64,000 nt of DNA from Cyclobacteriaceae bacterium (GCA_019638235.1 JAHBUE010000001.1:854492-918491), one strand, 5' to 3'; shown: positions 55,413 through 63,867, counted from the first letter of the stretch. The notes: generated by a model not told the origin, from the sequence alone. A program made the numbers and translations.

Positions 55413-57812
55413 TTATGATTTGTGAATGGTGAAGTAGCGGTTATATTTTTCGAGCAGATCAGCTTCCGGTTGTGTAAGCACACGTTGTGCGGTAATGCTT
55501 TTCAGCATATTCCAGGCGTGCCAGGTGCCATCGTAGCGGCCGGGCAGGGTGTGAAACGCATTGAACTGATGCAAAAGGTAAAGCGATAAGCGGGGTGTAA
55601 TCTTTGATGCGTTGCGGCTGTAGTATTGTGCAATAAACCGCATGGACTGTTGTACAATTTCCGTTTGCCGTTGGTTGCCCGGCTCGTAGTACACGCTCAG
55701 GTAGTGCAGCGCCTTGAGGTGATAGTCCAGGTAAAGCTGGTTGGTTTGGTTGGGGCAAATGTTTTTGTTTATTTTTTTTAACAGCAAAATCAGGTCGTTT
55801 AGCTCTCCCAGCTGTATTTCACGATCCTGAAAAAAGTTTAGGGCAGGCTGCCAGTGGTCAACGCTATACCGGGCAAGCGTATAAACATCAAACTCATAAA
55901 AGTTGTCGGAAGTAATCACGTGCTGGCGGATGCTCGGTTCCTTGTTCAGAAAAAGTTTTTTCAGGTAAAACAGCAACGGACTGTACACCGGGGAGCCGAA
56001 CGAAGGCAGGTATTTTCCGTTCGGCAGCTTCGCGGTCAGGGCATAGCCTGTTTCCTGTTGCAAATTGTCCAGCCAGGAGTCGTCATACGTGTCAGGCGTG
56101 TGTTCTTTTGCGAGCGTCAGCTTTTCGCACGGCACTTCACCGAATTGTGTCATGTGCTGAAGAAACGCAAGCTGGTTGAGCTTATATCCCCTGAATTTCG
56201 GACTGTCGGGGTAATCCAGCCTGCATAACGCTTCGAGCGAGAGCCAGCCGTTGCGCACGTAGTCAAACGTGTAGGTTTGAATGTCCACTAACTGCCTGCG
56301 AAATTTTTCAACATGCCGGTGATGAATGCCCGGCTCCGTGATCAGGCCGATCAGGTTGGATTGCGCCAACAAAAACGAATTGGTGAATTTGTGGGCTTTC
56401 GAATACTGATCCCACGCCAGGGAGTCGCGGCTGTTCTGGCGTTCAAACAGGATGATTTCATGATACACAGACAGCACCCGAACCAGTTTATTGTTTACCG
56501 CTCCATCCACCACTTCGGCTAATTGCCGAGGCGTGATCTGCCCGGCCATCATCAGGTCGAACATATATTCCATCATGCCCATGATGCGGCTTTCTACTTC
56601 GGCAGGCGATGCGCCCCGGCTGTGGCGCGGATCAAGCTGCCGTTCCCAATAGCTGAAATCGCGTTTGAAGCGATTGAATACTTCTTCGCTCTCCAGTTTT
56701 TTAGCCACCACCAGCTTCAGCGATGCCTTGCGGTGCTGGCCCAGGTAGGGTTCTACCGAGCCTAACAATACCGCGTTGGTGTTGAGCGTGGTGCGCAGCG
56801 TTTCATTGTCGAGGGTGTCTAACCAGCGGTAGGGGGTTTCACGAATGGCCTGCCGGAACAGGTCATAGCCGTGCCGCACAATCACCGTGTCTGAAACAAT
56901 AGGCTCGTTGTTGTGGAGGCGTAATGCCTGAAGCAGTATTCGCGCCCGCCTGTGTTGCAGGCGTTCGTTGTTCTGCTCGCTGCCTTCTACGGACGAGTAC
57001 CCTTCAATGGTAGCGTTTAAAATGCTGTAATTATTGCTGCGCAAAAATTCAATGACGCGCTGTACGCTTTCGGGTTTGGCTTCTGCGCTGTTTTTCTCAA
57101 AATAAATTTCAAAGCTGTGCCGCACCGCTTCGCGCTCAAACGGCCGGTATGAAATGTATTTGAAGTTGCCGAGGCCGTAGCCCTGCATTTTGCGCAGCTC
57201 GTGGAAGCGATTGTACGGAGCGCACAGAGCAGGATTAATTACCGGCAATTCCGGGGCGTAGCCGGTGGGAAGCCGGTCGGTTTGGTAACGCGCCTTGCGA
57301 AAGAGCAAGCCGCGCGCGTGCAGCGTTACAGGCTCGTTCAGCGCTGCGGGGGCAGTGTAAAGCGGAATCCAGTTGTGCCTGAAAAACAACCCGCCATTTC
57401 CGCCTGAGAAAAACCGGTCGCGGTGGCGCGGGTATGATTGAAGCAGCTTCTTTTTGCGTGCCGCATCGGTAAAAAATATCGTGTCGGCTTTGATTTCTTC
57501 CACTGCGGCATCGAGCACGGGCTGCACACCGGGCAGCAGTTGGCTGCGTGTGAAACGGTAGCGGCTGTTACCATCGCTCAGGGTAAACTTTTTGAAAAAT
57601 GCAGGCAGCTTGCCGAAATCGTTCGCCATCAGCCAGGTGGCGTTTGCTGTTGTGCGAACCTGTACGCGCCCTTTAATGTCTTTGTTTTTCTTTTTAAACG
57701 CGAGGTCGCGGTAGGTTATGGTGATGGAATCCGTGCCTCGCTCCGGGTGAAAAACCTGGGCGGCCGAGGCAAGGGCGATGCCCAGCAACAATCCGGTGGT
57801 TAAAATTCTCAT
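55413..57812 (-). CDS. Large secreted protein with an OmpA-like domain, 799 aa
   Basis: A signal peptide (MRILTTGLLLGIALASAAQ) leads into a long protein with an OmpA/MotB-like segment at about residues 230-300: FEIYFEKNSAEAKPESVQRV, then ATIEGYSSVEGSEQNNERL and RRARILLQAL. The order strand-helix-strand with the S-x-E/R-N-x-x-L-x-x-R-R signature is that of peptidoglycan-associated OmpA domains, unusually placed in the middle of the protein. The C-terminal 450 residues are helical and unrecognised. It is the first gene of the three-gene cluster. Confidence 0.78.
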   Translation of the reverse strand: MRILTTGLLLGIALASAAQVFHPERGTDSITITYRDLAFKKKNKDIKGRVQVRTTANATWLMANDFGKLPAFFKKFTLSDGNSRYRFTRSQLLPGVQPVLDAAVEEIKADTIFFTDAARKKKLLQSYPRHRDRFFSGGNGGLFFRHNWIPLYTAPAALNEPVTLHARGLLFRKARYQTDRLPTGYAPELPVINPALCAPYNRFHELRKMQGYGLGNFKYISYRPFEREAVRHSFEIYFEKNSAEAKPESVQRVIEFLRSNNYSILNATIEGYSSVEGSEQNNERLQHRRARILLQALRLHNNEPIVSDTVIVRHGYDLFRQAIRETPYRWLDTLDNETLRTTLNTNAVLLGSVEPYLGQHRKASLKLVVAKKLESEEVFNRFKRDFSYWERQLDPRHSRGASPAEVESRIMGMMEYMFDLMMAGQITPRQLAEVVDGAVNNKLVRVLSVYHEIILFERQNSRDSLAWDQYSKAHKFTNSFLLAQSNLIGLITEPGIHHRHVEKFRRQLVDIQTYTFDYVRNGWLSLEALCRLDYPDSPKFRGYKLNQLAFLQHMTQFGEVPCEKLTLAKEHTPDTYDDSWLDNLQQETGYALTAKLPNGKYLPSFGSPVYSPLLFYLKKLFLNKEPSIRQHVITSDNFYEFDVYTLARYSVDHWQPALNFFQDREIQLGELNDLILLLKKINKNICPNQTNQLYLDYHLKALHYLSVYYEPGNQRQTEIVQQSMRFIAQYYSRNASKITPRLSLYLLHQFNAFHTLPGRYDGTWHAWNMLKSITAQRVLTQPEADLLEKYNRYFTIHKS

Positions 57813-57912
57813 GCAGGCTTGGGTATGGGCCGTAACCTACACGCCAAGATAAGCAAAGTATTGTGCAGGATGGAAGTAGATAGGCAATATGGTTTTCCGT
57901 TATCATCGTTCA

Positions 57913-57949
57913 CTTCGTTCGCGGGTGAAAAACCCCCGCGAAAGCGAAG
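57913..57949. repeat. Long imperfect hairpin in the 57.8-58.0 kb gap
   Basis: CTTCG-TTCGCGGG pairs with CCCGCGAA-ag-CGAAG around a 10-base centre. There is no T tract on either side, so it is more likely a dispersed palindrome than a terminator. Confidence 0.5.
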
Positions 57950-57987
57950 GGCGAAGTCTTCTATATCTGAAAATAAATCTGCGATTT

Positions 57988-59043
57988 TTAAAACCATTTT
58001 ACCGTTTCATAATTTCCCTGATGGCATTTAATGCACTTTTGTTTTTCAGGGTTAAATATTTCCATATCTGTTCCGTTACAACCTGGACAAACAATGTTTT
58101 CATTCCGAATACACTCCTGATAGGGGGCTTTTGTTTTGAAAAGTTTTTGCGCGAGGGTCAAAGAGTAATACTTATCAGGATTACGGATTTTAGACGGGGC
58201 ATTAACAATTTTATTTTCGTTTTTACACCGGTAATGTCTATACTCTAAACTGCTGTTTAATTTTTCTAAATCAAAAACAATCATATTATCTCCGCAATTG
58301 TTGCATCTATATTCTTTTTTTGTGGCGGCCTCGTAAACATTAAAAACTTTATCATCTTTTATTTTCGCTTGCGAATAAATTTTTTCCTTGATTAGCGTTT
58401 CATCCTCGTTTTCGCCCTTTATTTCTTTCAGAATTTTTAAGCAAAAGTCAAAATTGCCGGCTTCTCTGTAAAGCTCTGCTAAAAACAACTTTCCGTCAGT
58501 TGTGTTTTCATTTTTATAAAGTTCAATTAATTTTTCAATATTTTTCAGGAAGGCTTCTTTCTCTGTTGCAGAAAATTTATAATTTCTATCGTCCCTGAAA
58601 ACATCATTATATCTTCTAAGCAAAAGCGTTCTGACCATAATTGTTTCTTCCTCATTTTTACAAAAGTCTGTTGTCAATGCTTTCTCCAATTCTTTTGCTC
58701 CAATTATCCGTTCTGCGAGGTAATGTGCGTCTTTCCATTCGGGAGTGTCAAAACTATTTTTATCGAGCTTGGCAATTACTTTTGCATCTTCAATATAAAA
58801 GAACTTTCTGCAATCCTTGTTAACACATTTGATAATACTTGGCATTTTAGGAACCCACTTCCCATCTAAATGTCCATCTGAAAAATAACGGGAATTAAGT
58901 GTGTTGAGCGAACCAATGATTCTGTTTTTATACAACCGGGTGCAAAAAGGGCACGATATTATTTCAAAACCCACTATCGTCATATCATTATTGTTTGTGC
59001 GCAGGTAAAATTTGACTCCTTTGCTTTTGCTGTTCTCGCCCAT
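57988..59043 (-). CDS. Zinc-ribbon protein of unknown function, 351 aa
   Basis: Cysteine pairs occur near the N-terminus (CPFC, then CVNKDC), in the middle (CNNCGD) and at the C-terminus (CPGC ... CIKC), so two or three zinc ribbons frame a helical middle of TPR-like character (LFLAELYREAGNFDFCLKIL). An internal ATG at MTIVGFEIISC is an alternative start. The gene is AT-rich and sits in an accessory stretch; its start codon lies inside a long palindrome. No function can be assigned. Confidence 0.72.
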   Translation of the reverse strand: MGENSKSKGVKFYLRTNNNDMTIVGFEIISCPFCTRLYKNRIIGSLNTLNSRYFSDGHLDGKWVPKMPSIIKCVNKDCRKFFYIEDAKVIAKLDKNSFDTPEWKDAHYLAERIIGAKELEKALTTDFCKNEEETIMVRTLLLRRYNDVFRDDRNYKFSATEKEAFLKNIEKLIELYKNENTTDGKLFLAELYREAGNFDFCLKILKEIKGENEDETLIKEKIYSQAKIKDDKVFNVYEAATKKEYRCNNCGDNMIVFDLEKLNSSLEYRHYRCKNENKIVNAPSKIRNPDKYYSLTLAQKLFKTKAPYQECIRNENIVCPGCNGTDMEIFNPEKQKCIKCHQGNYETVKWF

Positions 59044-59084
59044 GTTGGTGTTTCGGGCGGGAATGAGCGCGACTCACCAACATG
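59041..59084. repeat. Palindrome at the start of the zinc-ribbon gene
   Basis: CATGTTGGTG and CACCAACATG form 10-bp arms around 24 bases rich in CG. The left arm contains the start codon of the adjacent minus-strand gene. Confidence 0.6.
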
Positions 59085-59185
59085 GATTTCTGTAATTAAC
59101 TGTTTTTAATTCCAACCTTTGTCATACTCATTATAAATTCTCCATTCAATTTCAAAACTATAACAAGGTTTCTCACATCCAAAAT

Positions 59186-59211
59186 CGTTGCAGGTGAAGA
59201 CACCTGCAACG
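59186..59211. repeat. REP-like palindrome sharing the RAYT-repeat core
   Basis: CGTTGCAGGTG-aaga-CACCTGCAACG: perfect 11-bp arms and a 4-base loop. On the minus strand the centre reads GTGTCTTCAC, against GTGTCCTCAC in the palindromes beside the RAYT gene. The geometry is identical (11 bp, 4 bases). Confidence 0.75.
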
Positions 59212-59237
59212 GCATAGTGTTAGCACCCGTGATTTTG

Positions 59238-60044
59238 TCAGTCAATATTCCAATAAGCATCGGGGTCTCCGTCAAATATATCATTAATATCTTCGTCACT
59301 GTATCCCATTACATCTTGTGCATAAGATCCTGAATACTCACCAAATGTTCGTCTTTCTCTATCCTCTCTGTCGTATCTACCATTGCTCATGATATTATTT
59401 ATGGATTCAATTTTTCTTGAGTTAATTCCTTCCACTTCTTGGTTAATATCAATCTGAGTCAATTTATATTTTGCTTCATACTCGAACAAATCCATTCGAA
59501 TATCTTTCAATACAATTCTCTCAAGTATGTTAGATTGCAAAGATTTGAGTTTATCGAATTCCTCTAAGTCAATTGAAAATCTGCCTACTTCTCTAATGCA
59601 CCACAATATGTAGTAAGGGTCAGCTGTGATTTTTAGGCTTTCGCTAGTTAATGTGTTCTTTCCCTTATCACCTTTGGTTAACTTATTAATTGGAACAATG
59701 TCAAATCGATCTTTATATATTTTTTTAAGCTCTATATTCACTCTTTTCGTTGTCTTCAAATCATCCGCGTCAATTATTAGGTAGTTCTTTGAAACAACTA
59801 AATCAAAACCCCCAAATGGCTCTACTTTTGTCGGTCTTTCTCTTAGTAGTTCAGCAAGTGGTGGATAGTCATGTGGAATTATGAATGATGTGCTTTGTTC
59901 GAAGTCTGTCTTTATAAACTTATCCAGTCCAATAAAATATTCTCTGATTATGTCTTTGTAGTTCAAAATTGGCCCAGTCCAAACGTCCTTGATCGTTAGA
60001 CCCTTGTACTTTCCAAAACCAAATCTGTCGTCAAGTGTTACCAT
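59238..60044 (-). CDS. Orphan accessory protein, 268 aa
   Basis: The N-terminus VTLDDRFGFGKYKGLTIKDV resembles the short 'FGKYKG' module found at the end of exodeoxyribonuclease X and in some phage proteins. The rest is mixed alpha/beta with a nuclease-unlike centre (YLIIDADDLKTTKRVNI) and an acidic C-terminus (YSDEDINDIFDGDPDAY). I recognise no enzyme. The gene is AT-rich, flanked by long dyads on both sides, and has no obvious partner, all consistent with a mobile accessory gene. Confidence 0.65.
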   Translation of the reverse strand: MVTLDDRFGFGKYKGLTIKDVWTGPILNYKDIIREYFIGLDKFIKTDFEQSTSFIIPHDYPPLAELLRERPTKVEPFGGFDLVVSKNYLIIDADDLKTTKRVNIELKKIYKDRFDIVPINKLTKGDKGKNTLTSESLKITADPYYILWCIREVGRFSIDLEEFDKLKSLQSNILERIVLKDIRMDLFEYEAKYKLTQIDINQEVEGINSRKIESINNIMSNGRYDREDRERRTFGEYSGSYAQDVMGYSDEDINDIFDGDPDAYWNID

Positions 60045-60069
60045 TTTGTCATGTGTCGATAAGCATGGG

Positions 60070-60201
60070 CGCTAACGTTTTGCTATAAAACGTGGCGGGT
60101 TTTTGAAACGTAAAATTTTCCACCGTGACCAAACGAACGAGCGAAGATAAACACTTTTAGCTTACACTTCACCCCGCCATATTTTATAGCTTTTGTTGGC
60201 G
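60070..60201. repeat. 132-bp attC-like imperfect dyad
   Basis: Outer boxes CGCTAAC and GTTGGCG bracket inner arms GCTATAAAACGTGGCGGG (60082-60099) and its near-complement (60173-60190, 16 of 18 pairs) around 73 bases. Size and nested-arm geometry recall integron attC sites, but the outer boxes do not match the canonical RYYYAAC/GTTRRRY fully. The region from 60045 to 60518 holds no convincing gene. Confidence 0.5.
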
Positions 60202-60245
60202 GCAGTACTATCACTTTACTGTAATTTCTACAGCACACTTTTTTT

Positions 60246-60275
60246 CCGCAGTGTCTTTCGAAAAGAACACTGCGG
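60246..60275. repeat. Strong hairpin in the 60.2 kb gap
   Basis: CCGCAGTGT and ACACTGCGG form 9-bp arms; the centre CTTT-cga-AAAG can extend the stem. A related, weaker CGCAGT / ACTGCG pair follows about 20 bases downstream. Confidence 0.5.
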
Positions 60276-60353
60276 TTATCGTGTTTCATCTGTCGCAGTG
60301 TTCCTTGCAGAAGACTGCGGGGACAGAATGTCCGCTTTCGGATACACAGAAGA

Positions 60354-60436
60354 TTACTCCACCCCCTCATCCGGCAACACTTCAATGTCGTGTATCAATA
60401 CTTTTTTGCAACGGCCTTTGTCCGCGTTGCCTGTGT
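60354..60436 (-). pseudogene. Degenerate second copy of the sdaA 3' end
   Basis: On the minus strand the codons read KKVLIHDIEVLPDEGVE and stop, against KKVLIHDIEMLPDEEVD and stop at the end of the intact gene 1649 bases to the right. Upstream, ATRT-KAVA aligns with ATKTGQAIA after one codon loss and a 1-base deletion. Similarity continues about 20 bases past the stop (ACACAGAA shared). Confidence 0.8.
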
Positions 60437-60518
60437 GCATGGGAGCAAAGGAAATGTGCTCGCAAATAGCGTTGGTTGTCTAATTTCTTTCGGACGTTTC
60501 GGACGTTTTTCGGACGTT

Positions 60519-61847
60519 TCACTTGTTGGGCAAAATATACTTAGTTCCTCGTCCTGTACTACCAACTTTCACTAAAATTCCCTTGTCTGTCAAGTCCTGT
60601 AGCTCTGTCGCTGTAACGGATTTTTTGATGTCGTTAAGTTCTTGGTATTCGCTGTTCGTTATTTTCCCTTTGTCTTTTGCAAACAACACAGCTTTCACTT
60701 GTCTGTCGTTAAGTCCAAGTGTTTGCAAGTATTCTGCGTTTAGAATATCTTTTTGGAAAACAGCCCAAATTCCCGATGACTTGTAATAAAAAGTTGGTTT
60801 TGGTAAACCCGCTTCAACACACAAGTCTGTCATTTTGGTAATTCCACGCCCCCACGATTCAATGTAGCCACTACGATAAAATGCAAGTGCAATGTCGGGA
60901 TTGTAGGGCTTTGAAGAATGTTTTGCTATCAATGTTTCAATCGTCCAATCTTCGGGAAGCTGTCCTTCGTTCCAAATCATTATTTTGTCTTTGTAAACGC
61001 TGATTTGAATAGGAACACCACCCGAATAATCTTTATGAGCAATCGCATTTAGCAATGCTTCCCGAATTGCATCTTTCGGATATTCGTAAGTTTCAACTCG
61101 GTTAATTCCATTTTCGTAACTGATAAACGCTTTGATGTATTTTGTGAAAAGTAAATCAATCGCCTTTTCAATTTGCTCAAACAAATTCCCGTCAACTTCG
61201 TCCTGAAAAATCAAATCAGCATCATTTTCAAAGAAACCAATTTTGATGAAAGCACCCGTAACAAATTTTTCAGGTTTTGGGTGAAACAACAGCAACGCTG
61301 CTCGTTTTAAAAACTGTTTTTCTTTTAGTTCTAAATTATCTAAAATCTGTTCGTTTGTATCGATCAAATTTTCTTCCGAAAGTCGTTTACTTCTAATACC
61401 ACGTTTTTTGAAGAAATCAAACGTTTCTTGTTTTAAATCGCTTACCGAAACACTTGGAACAAGCACACCGTCCCAACGTTTACCTTTTTTCTGCAAAATA
61501 AATTTGTCTAACGCTGCACCTTTCAATTCTTGTTTAGTGCTTCCGCTTCGGTAATGATATTGTCCTTTGTAACTTACTCCGTTTGGATATGGTTCTGTGA
61601 TAATTTCAATAAACTGTTTTTTATTTTCGGTATGCAAATTCACATCAACCAAAATTCCCAAAACATCACGCACTTTGTTCGGAATTTCTTCCAACAACTT
61701 CTTGGCATCAGGAACGCCAACTATTTTTCCGTTATCGTCTTTTCCGATGAAAATAGTACCGCCATTGGCGTTTGCAAATCCGCAAATCCATTTCAGGTAT
61801 TCGTCCCGCCAAGTGGTTTTGTATTCTATGTTTTGTGTTTCGGACAT
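60519..61847 (-). CDS. AlbA/Schlafen-type ATP-binding protein, 442 aa
   Basis: The N-terminal AlbA_2 domain is marked by ETQNIEYKTTW and FANANGGTIFIGKDDNGKIV. It is followed by an HATPase_c_4-like region (EALLNAIAHKDYSGGVPIQI, then DKIMIWNEGQLP) and a C-terminal winged helix (LNDRQVKAVLFAKDKGKITN). Such proteins are annotated as RecG-like or transcriptional-regulator ATP-binding proteins and often lie in mobile or defence regions. It is AT-rich and lies between the intact sdaA gene and the degenerate copy of its 3' end. Confidence 0.88.
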   Translation of the reverse strand: MSETQNIEYKTTWRDEYLKWICGFANANGGTIFIGKDDNGKIVGVPDAKKLLEEIPNKVRDVLGILVDVNLHTENKKQFIEIITEPYPNGVSYKGQYHYRSGSTKQELKGAALDKFILQKKGKRWDGVLVPSVSVSDLKQETFDFFKKRGIRSKRLSEENLIDTNEQILDNLELKEKQFLKRAALLLFHPKPEKFVTGAFIKIGFFENDADLIFQDEVDGNLFEQIEKAIDLLFTKYIKAFISYENGINRVETYEYPKDAIREALLNAIAHKDYSGGVPIQISVYKDKIMIWNEGQLPEDWTIETLIAKHSSKPYNPDIALAFYRSGYIESWGRGITKMTDLCVEAGLPKPTFYYKSSGIWAVFQKDILNAEYLQTLGLNDRQVKAVLFAKDKGKITNSEYQELNDIKKSVTATELQDLTDKGILVKVGSTGRGTKYILPNK

Positions 61848-62002
61848 CTCATTTTTTTATTAATGTATGTGCAGATGCGTTATCGCTTCGCATCAGAAGT
61901 TTTGAGCAAGTTTCATGGTGTTTTATTAGAAATGCCCTTAACGTAACGGCATTAATTCAATATTACATATATTTCTCTTACAGGTTTCAAGCACACAGAA
62001 AA

Positions 62003-62908
62003 TCAATCCACTTCCTCATCCGGCAGCATTTCAATATCGTGGATTAACACTTTTTTAGCAATGGCCTGCCCGGTTTTGGTAGCGGCCAATCCGCCCAGGG
62101 CGGTTTCCTTATAGCGGGTTTCCATGCTCGCGCCAATTTCGCCCATAGCTTCCACTACTTCATCAACGGGTATTATGCTGCTCACATTGGCCAGCCCGAT
62201 TTGTGCCGAACTAAAAGCAATGGCGGCCGCGCTGGCGTTGCGCACAATGCACGGCACTTCTACCAATCCGGCAACGGGGTCGCACACCAAACCCAGCATA
62301 CACTGAACGGTAATGGCCACAGCATTAAAGATTTGGTCGGTGTTTCCGCCTAAGCAATACACAATAGCAGCAGAACCCATTGCAGCAGCAGTTCCGGTTT
62401 CGGCCTGGCAGCCGCCCACCGCCCCGGCTATGCTGGCTTTCTGTTCCATGATGAGCGCCACACCGGCAGCAAGCAACATGGCTTCTAAAATTTTTTTATC
62501 GTCAACGGTGTGTAACTCTTGCAAGGTGTAAAGCACACCGGGCATAATGCCGCTGGCACCTGCTGTTGGCGCGGCCACCACGCGCCCCATGCACGAGTTT
62601 ACTTCCTTGGCAGCCAGCGCACGGGAAATAAGGTTCTGAAATTCTTTCGATAAAACGGTTTGCGGATGATTATACACTTTCTTGGCTCCGTTGTTTACCA
62701 TGCCCGAACGCGAGGTCATGTCTTCAGTAAGCCCTGTGGCAACGGCTTCTTTCATTACCGTCCAGGCTTTGGCGAGGCCCTCCCATATTTGTTCTTCGTT
62801 GCGCCCTTTCTGCGATTGTTCATACTCCAGCACTACCTGTACCAGCGAGAGTTTTTTGTCTTCTGCATATTTTTTCCAGTTGGCAAATGAATCAAAAAAG
62901 AAGGCCAT
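62003..62908 (-). CDS. sdaAA: L-serine dehydratase (ammonia-lyase), iron-sulfur type, alpha-like chain
   Basis: Landmarks are VVAAPTAGASGIMPGVLY, SIAGAVGGCQAETGTAAAMG and GLVCDPVAGLVEVPCIVRN, giving the cysteines for the [4Fe-4S] cluster. At 301 aa it corresponds to the SdaAA chain; the beta domain is not encoded in the window. It deaminates serine to pyruvate. Its 3' end has a second, degenerate copy downstream across the AlbA-type gene, which suggests insertion at this site. Confidence 0.92.
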   Translation of the reverse strand: MAFFFDSFANWKKYAEDKKLSLVQVVLEYEQSQKGRNEEQIWEGLAKAWTVMKEAVATGLTEDMTSRSGMVNNGAKKVYNHPQTVLSKEFQNLISRALAAKEVNSCMGRVVAAPTAGASGIMPGVLYTLQELHTVDDKKILEAMLLAAGVALIMEQKASIAGAVGGCQAETGTAAAMGSAAIVYCLGGNTDQIFNAVAITVQCMLGLVCDPVAGLVEVPCIVRNASAAAIAFSSAQIGLANVSSIIPVDEVVEAMGEIGASMETRYKETALGGLAATKTGQAIAKKVLIHDIEMLPDEEVD

Positions 62909-62942
62909 AATATTAGGGGTTATGAATTAGGACTTAGGTGTT

Positions 62943-62972
62943 TACCTGCCGAAACTTTAGCGTAGGCAGGTA
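62943..62972. repeat. Palindrome upstream of sdaA
   Basis: TACCTGCC and GGCAGGTA (8-bp arms, 14-base loop gaaactttagcgta). A similar CTGCC...GGCAG palindrome lies near 20092-20128, and a related TAGCGTAAGCAGG string near 35385, so this is probably a dispersed family. Confidence 0.5.
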
Positions 62973-62981
62973 GAGCTTGTT

Positions 62982-62989
62982 CAAAGATA
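62982..62989 (-). promoter_or_regulatory. Candidate -7 box of sdaA promoter
   Basis: TATCTTTG on the minus strand fits TAnnTTTG; the leader would be about 67 bases and would contain the palindrome. Confidence 0.35.
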
Positions 62990-63023
62990 CAAAAGAAAAA
63001 TGCAGTGTCGGGTGCGGGCTTTC

Positions 63024-63839
63024 TCAATTCCTTAACTGCACTAATTCGGCAATTTTTTGAATAGTTACTAAACTGATAACTACTAAGAATAATAGAGTAA
63101 CAGTTCGTGCAGAAATTTTATGACTGAACAGTACGCCCAACGGTGAGCCAATCAGTACGCCAATGGAAAGCGGCAAAATCATTGGTAATACAATTAGTCC
63201 TTTGCTGTGCGGAATGACATTGGCCGGCTCTAAAAACAAATTGTTTACAGAGAGCCACAAGGCAATGGCAAAGATAGTTCCGAATGAAATGGATTTTGCT
63301 TTCAGAATATCTACACGTTGCCATAGGTTTAACATGGGGATAATCAGTGTGCCGCCACCTAATCCCGTAAGGGCAGCGGCCGCGCCTGCCGCGCTGCCGG
63401 TAACCAATAATTTTCCGGTAGTTACGTGTTCATCTGTTGGGTTTGATAGTTTAAGTTTTTTAAATGTTTGAAAAATGATGATGAACATAAAGAACACCAC
63501 TACTGCGTTGAAAAAATTTTTTGAATACAAATCACTTTTAACGACCAGCTCAAACACGATAAAGGAAACGATTACAGCGCCAAGCGAAGTCCAGAGTAAT
63601 TCTTTCAGGTAGAATGTGCGTTGCCGGATAGTAGTAACCATGTTGGCAAACGAAGAAACCATTGTAGCAAAAATAGAGTTGGCAATGGTAACGCTTACGG
63701 CATAGCTGTCGGGCACACCGTAGCGGGTAAGCACCATCGGAATGATGCCGAGCATAATAAAGCCCGTGCCGATGCCGGTTAGTCCGGCAATGAACCCGCC
63801 AATCAGCCCGGCAATGCCCAGAAGTAGATTTTCTATCAT
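63024..63839 (-). CDS. TauE/SafE family sulfite/organosulfur exporter
   Basis: Seven to eight hydrophobic segments in 271 aa. The two inverted repeats of the family are visible as GLIGGFIAGLTGIGTGFIML near the N-terminus and AAGAAAALTGLGGGTLIIPML in the second half. The family exports sulfite, sulfonates or related anions. A -7 box lies 21 bases upstream of the start. No sulfur-metabolism gene is adjacent to fix the substrate. Confidence 0.9.
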   Translation of the reverse strand: MIENLLLGIAGLIGGFIAGLTGIGTGFIMLGIIPMVLTRYGVPDSYAVSVTIANSIFATMVSSFANMVTTIRQRTFYLKELLWTSLGAVIVSFIVFELVVKSDLYSKNFFNAVVVFFMFIIIFQTFKKLKLSNPTDEHVTTGKLLVTGSAAGAAAALTGLGGGTLIIPMLNLWQRVDILKAKSISFGTIFAIALWLSVNNLFLEPANVIPHSKGLIVLPMILPLSIGVLIGSPLGVLFSHKISARTVTLLFLVVISLVTIQKIAELVQLRN

Positions 63840-63859
63840 CGAACAGAGAGTGTGTACTC

Positions 63860-63867
63860 CAAAGGTA
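63860..63867 (-). promoter_or_regulatory. Candidate -7 box of the exporter promoter
   Basis: TACCTTTG on the minus strand, giving a leader of about 14 bases. The remaining bases to the right edge show no gene. Confidence 0.45.

Noticed and set aside
57913..57949. Hairpin as terminator of the zinc-ribbon gene
   Set aside because: The stem is strong but no T tract follows on either strand.
59096..59299. A 67-codon frame on the minus strand between the two orphan genes
   Set aside because: It overlaps the 268-aa gene, runs through the REP-like palindrome and has no start context; it looks like repeat sequence that happens to be open.
60070..60201. Canonical integron attC site
   Set aside because: The outer boxes match only the AAC/GTT ends of RYYYAAC/GTTRRRY and no integrase gene is in the window; kept only as attC-like.
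60083..60385. A 100-codon minus-strand frame in the gene-free 60 kb region
   Set aside because: It reads through the attC-like dyad, the hairpin and the sdaA remnant in a different frame, so it is a by-product of repeats.
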